The notes beneath the pieces were generated by a model. It ran no database searches. It was not told the DNA's origin and saw nothing but the letters and a program-made list of their open reading frames with translations. A stretch of DNA of 24,607 bases, taken from contig CABSCP010000053.1 of the NCBI GenBank assembly GCA_902476265.1, positions 1-24,607 on the forward strand, written 5' to 3'. Position numbers and translations under genes: made by a program. Of the stretch, positions 23,428 to 24,607 are shown piece after piece; position 1 is the first letter of the stretch, and each line of letters begins with the position of its first letter. The stretch comes from an uncultured Lachnospiraceae bacterium (GTDB lineage Bacteria; Bacillota; Clostridia; Lachnospirales; Lachnospiraceae).

Positions 23428-24504
23428 ATGATTACAGAAAAACAATTCGCCCCATTGGGAAAGCTGTTTGCGGAAAGTAAAAAAATTTTATGTATAGGTA
23501 CTCATAACGCATATAGAAACTTTATACAGCCTTTTTGCTTGGATCATAAATTACTACCACTCCCTTATGCAATTTATGAATCTTCAGACAAAATAACTAC
23601 TTCAGATATTTATGGAATACCTGTATTAGATCTGGCAGAAATCTCGAAAGAGGATCCTTATAGTTCATTAATCGTGATAGCAGAGGAAGATGAGCCTTTT
23701 TACATCACATTAGGAAAATTATATGATGAATTGATTGCCTATTATTTCCCCATTCTTCCATGTACCTCCATAGAAGCCTATTTTTTTGCCCGCAAACATA
23801 TCAATGAAATTAATCAAGTTACAAACTTATTTATGGAACCAAAATCCCAGATCCTATATGAAAACTATTGGCTTAGCCGTATATATGGAGTGGTTTATAA
23901 TCCGACATTGTATTCTAAATATCCATATTTTGGTAATGAACTTATACCAAATTTAGTACAAGACGATATCTTAGTTTCCGGTGGAACTTATAATGGTAAA
24001 CATATAGAGCGTGCATTAGAGATGAATCCTAATATATCTGCATATTTGTTTGAGCCAAATCAAAAGTATTTCCAGCAGCTAGATAAACGCTATGGGAAAA
24101 ACAATAAAATCAAAGTTTTTAATTATGCTCTTTATAATAGTAATGTTAGAGTAGCGTTTGATTCATCTGATGAACTTGGTGCTAAAATTGTTTCCGATGA
24201 TTTTAAACATAACAGTTGGGTGGAAGCCGTTTCATTTGATAGTTTAAATCTAGGTAAAGTAACTTTGATTGAATTAGATATAGAAGGTTCCGAAGTCAAT
24301 GCTATTTATGGCATGAAACATACCATCCAAAAATATAATCCCAAATTAGCTATTTGTGTTTACCATAAATTGACAGACTACCTGAAAATCCCTAAGTTGA
24401 TATTGGAAATCAATCCACATTATTCCTTGTATTTTAGACAACATTCTTGTTACTATGAAGAATCTGTATTATACGCTATATTACCGGAAGACATAAAAAA
24501 ATAA
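23428..24504 (+). CDS. FkbM-family SAM-dependent methyltransferase
   Basis: This 358-residue protein has two parts. Residues about 10-125 form a Rossmann-like domain (KKILCIGTHNAY at 18-29; YGIPVLDL at 62-69) resembling nucleotide-sugar-sensing N-domains of glycan enzymes. Residues about 170-355 are an FkbM methyltransferase: DILVSGGTYNG (180-190, SAM motif I), AYLFEPNQ (205-212), VEAVSFDSL, LIELDIEGSE (280-289), LAICVYHK (307-314) and YEESVLYAI (343-351). FkbM enzymes often O-methylate sugars of surface polysaccharides or secondary metabolites; the substrate here is unknown. GAAAGGA lies 8 nt before the ATG. It is the last gene before the right inverted repeat, and its 3' end faces that repeat. 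Confidence 0.88.
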   Translation: MITEKQFAPLGKLFAESKKILCIGTHNAYRNFIQPFCLDHKLLPLPYAIYESSDKITTSDIYGIPVLDLAEISKEDPYSSLIVIAEEDEPFYITLGKLYDELIAYYFPILPCTSIEAYFFARKHINEINQVTNLFMEPKSQILYENYWLSRIYGVVYNPTLYSKYPYFGNELIPNLVQDDILVSGGTYNGKHIERALEMNPNISAYLFEPNQKYFQQLDKRYGKNNKIKVFNYALYNSNVRVAFDSSDELGAKIVSDDFKHNSWVEAVSFDSLNLGKVTLIELDIEGSEVNAIYGMKHTIQKYNPKLAICVYHKLTDYLKIPKLILEINPHYSLYFRQHSCYYEESVLYAILPEDIKK

Positions 24505-24552
24505 TATGGCTATAATTACACTGGCAGATAAGGATTGTTTATAATGCTAAAA

Positions 24553-24577
24553 TAACCATCCATAATAATAAATTATC
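24553..24577 (-). repeat. Right 25-bp inverted repeat (putative inversion site)
   Basis: This is the exact reverse complement of 18297-18321, starting TAACCATCCATAATAATA. It lies 48 bp after the methyltransferase stop. Beyond it the window ends within 30 bp, so further copies outside cannot be excluded. Confidence 0.9.
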
Positions 24578-24607
24578 TATTATCCAAAAGATCGAGTTCT
24601 TAACTCT

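Noticed and set aside
18297..24577. The 25-bp inverted repeats as ends of a transposon
   Set aside because: No transposase lies between them, and the shared flank (TATTAT) is low-complexity and offset by one base. A recombinase sits just outside instead, so inversion is the better reading, though not proven.

Overview
The window looks like chromosome from a Gram-positive, low-to-moderate G+C Firmicute, most likely a gut-type clostridium (Lachnospiraceae-like). The basis is strong AGGAGG-type ribosome binding sites, a lipoprotein sugar-binding protein with MalF/MalG-type permeases but no dedicated ATPase, and the general style of the proteins. This is inference from reading; no search was run.

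Layout. (1) 79-3342: a carbohydrate ABC importer (lipoprotein binding protein plus two permeases). (2) 3727-13028: a compact type III CRISPR-Cas effector operon, read as III-D-like. Its order is a CARF-HEPN ribonuclease, a short Cas10 without an HD domain and with AGDD in place of GGDD, a small Csm3-like RAMP, a Csx10-like RAMP, a double Csm3-like RAMP, a Csx19-like small protein, and a large TIGR03986-type RAMP. The six genes from cas10 on overlap or nearly touch. No cas1, cas2, cas6 or CRISPR array is visible, so the module must borrow crRNAs or use another guide source. (3) 13186-13452: a small unknown gene. It is followed by a copy of the 3' end of the upstream permease gene that carries the intact terminator. 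The CRISPR block therefore sits between two near-identical 40-bp direct repeats, which look like an insertion or recombination scar. (4) 13643-17165: a heterodimeric ABC exporter. (5) 17251-24577: a tyrosine recombinase on the minus strand, followed by a visibly more A+T-rich segment bounded by a perfect 25-bp inverted repeat (18297-18321 and 24553-24577). The segment holds a class III aminotransferase (GSAM-like), a convergent 1195-residue SIR2-STAND NTPase (Avs5-like defence candidate), and an FkbM-family methyltransferase.

How it may work. The type III operon is read as an RNA-sensing complex: RAMP subunits bind a guide, Cas10 may make cyclic oligoadenylate, and the CARF-HEPN protein answers by cutting RNA. 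In the right-hand region a well-formed promoter (TTGAGG-N17-TAATAT, extended -10) lies just outside the left inverted repeat and points into the segment. Its predicted start site is at the repeat edge, and the recombinase gene begins about 107 bp from that repeat. This is the architecture of a recombinase-controlled invertible segment. In the present orientation the promoter would read the aminotransferase. After inversion it would read antisense across the methyltransferase and then the SIR2-STAND gene in the sense direction. A phase-variable switch over a defence gene and glycan-type genes is therefore the most notable hypothesis here. The repeats and promoter are seen in the sequence; inversion itself is inferred.
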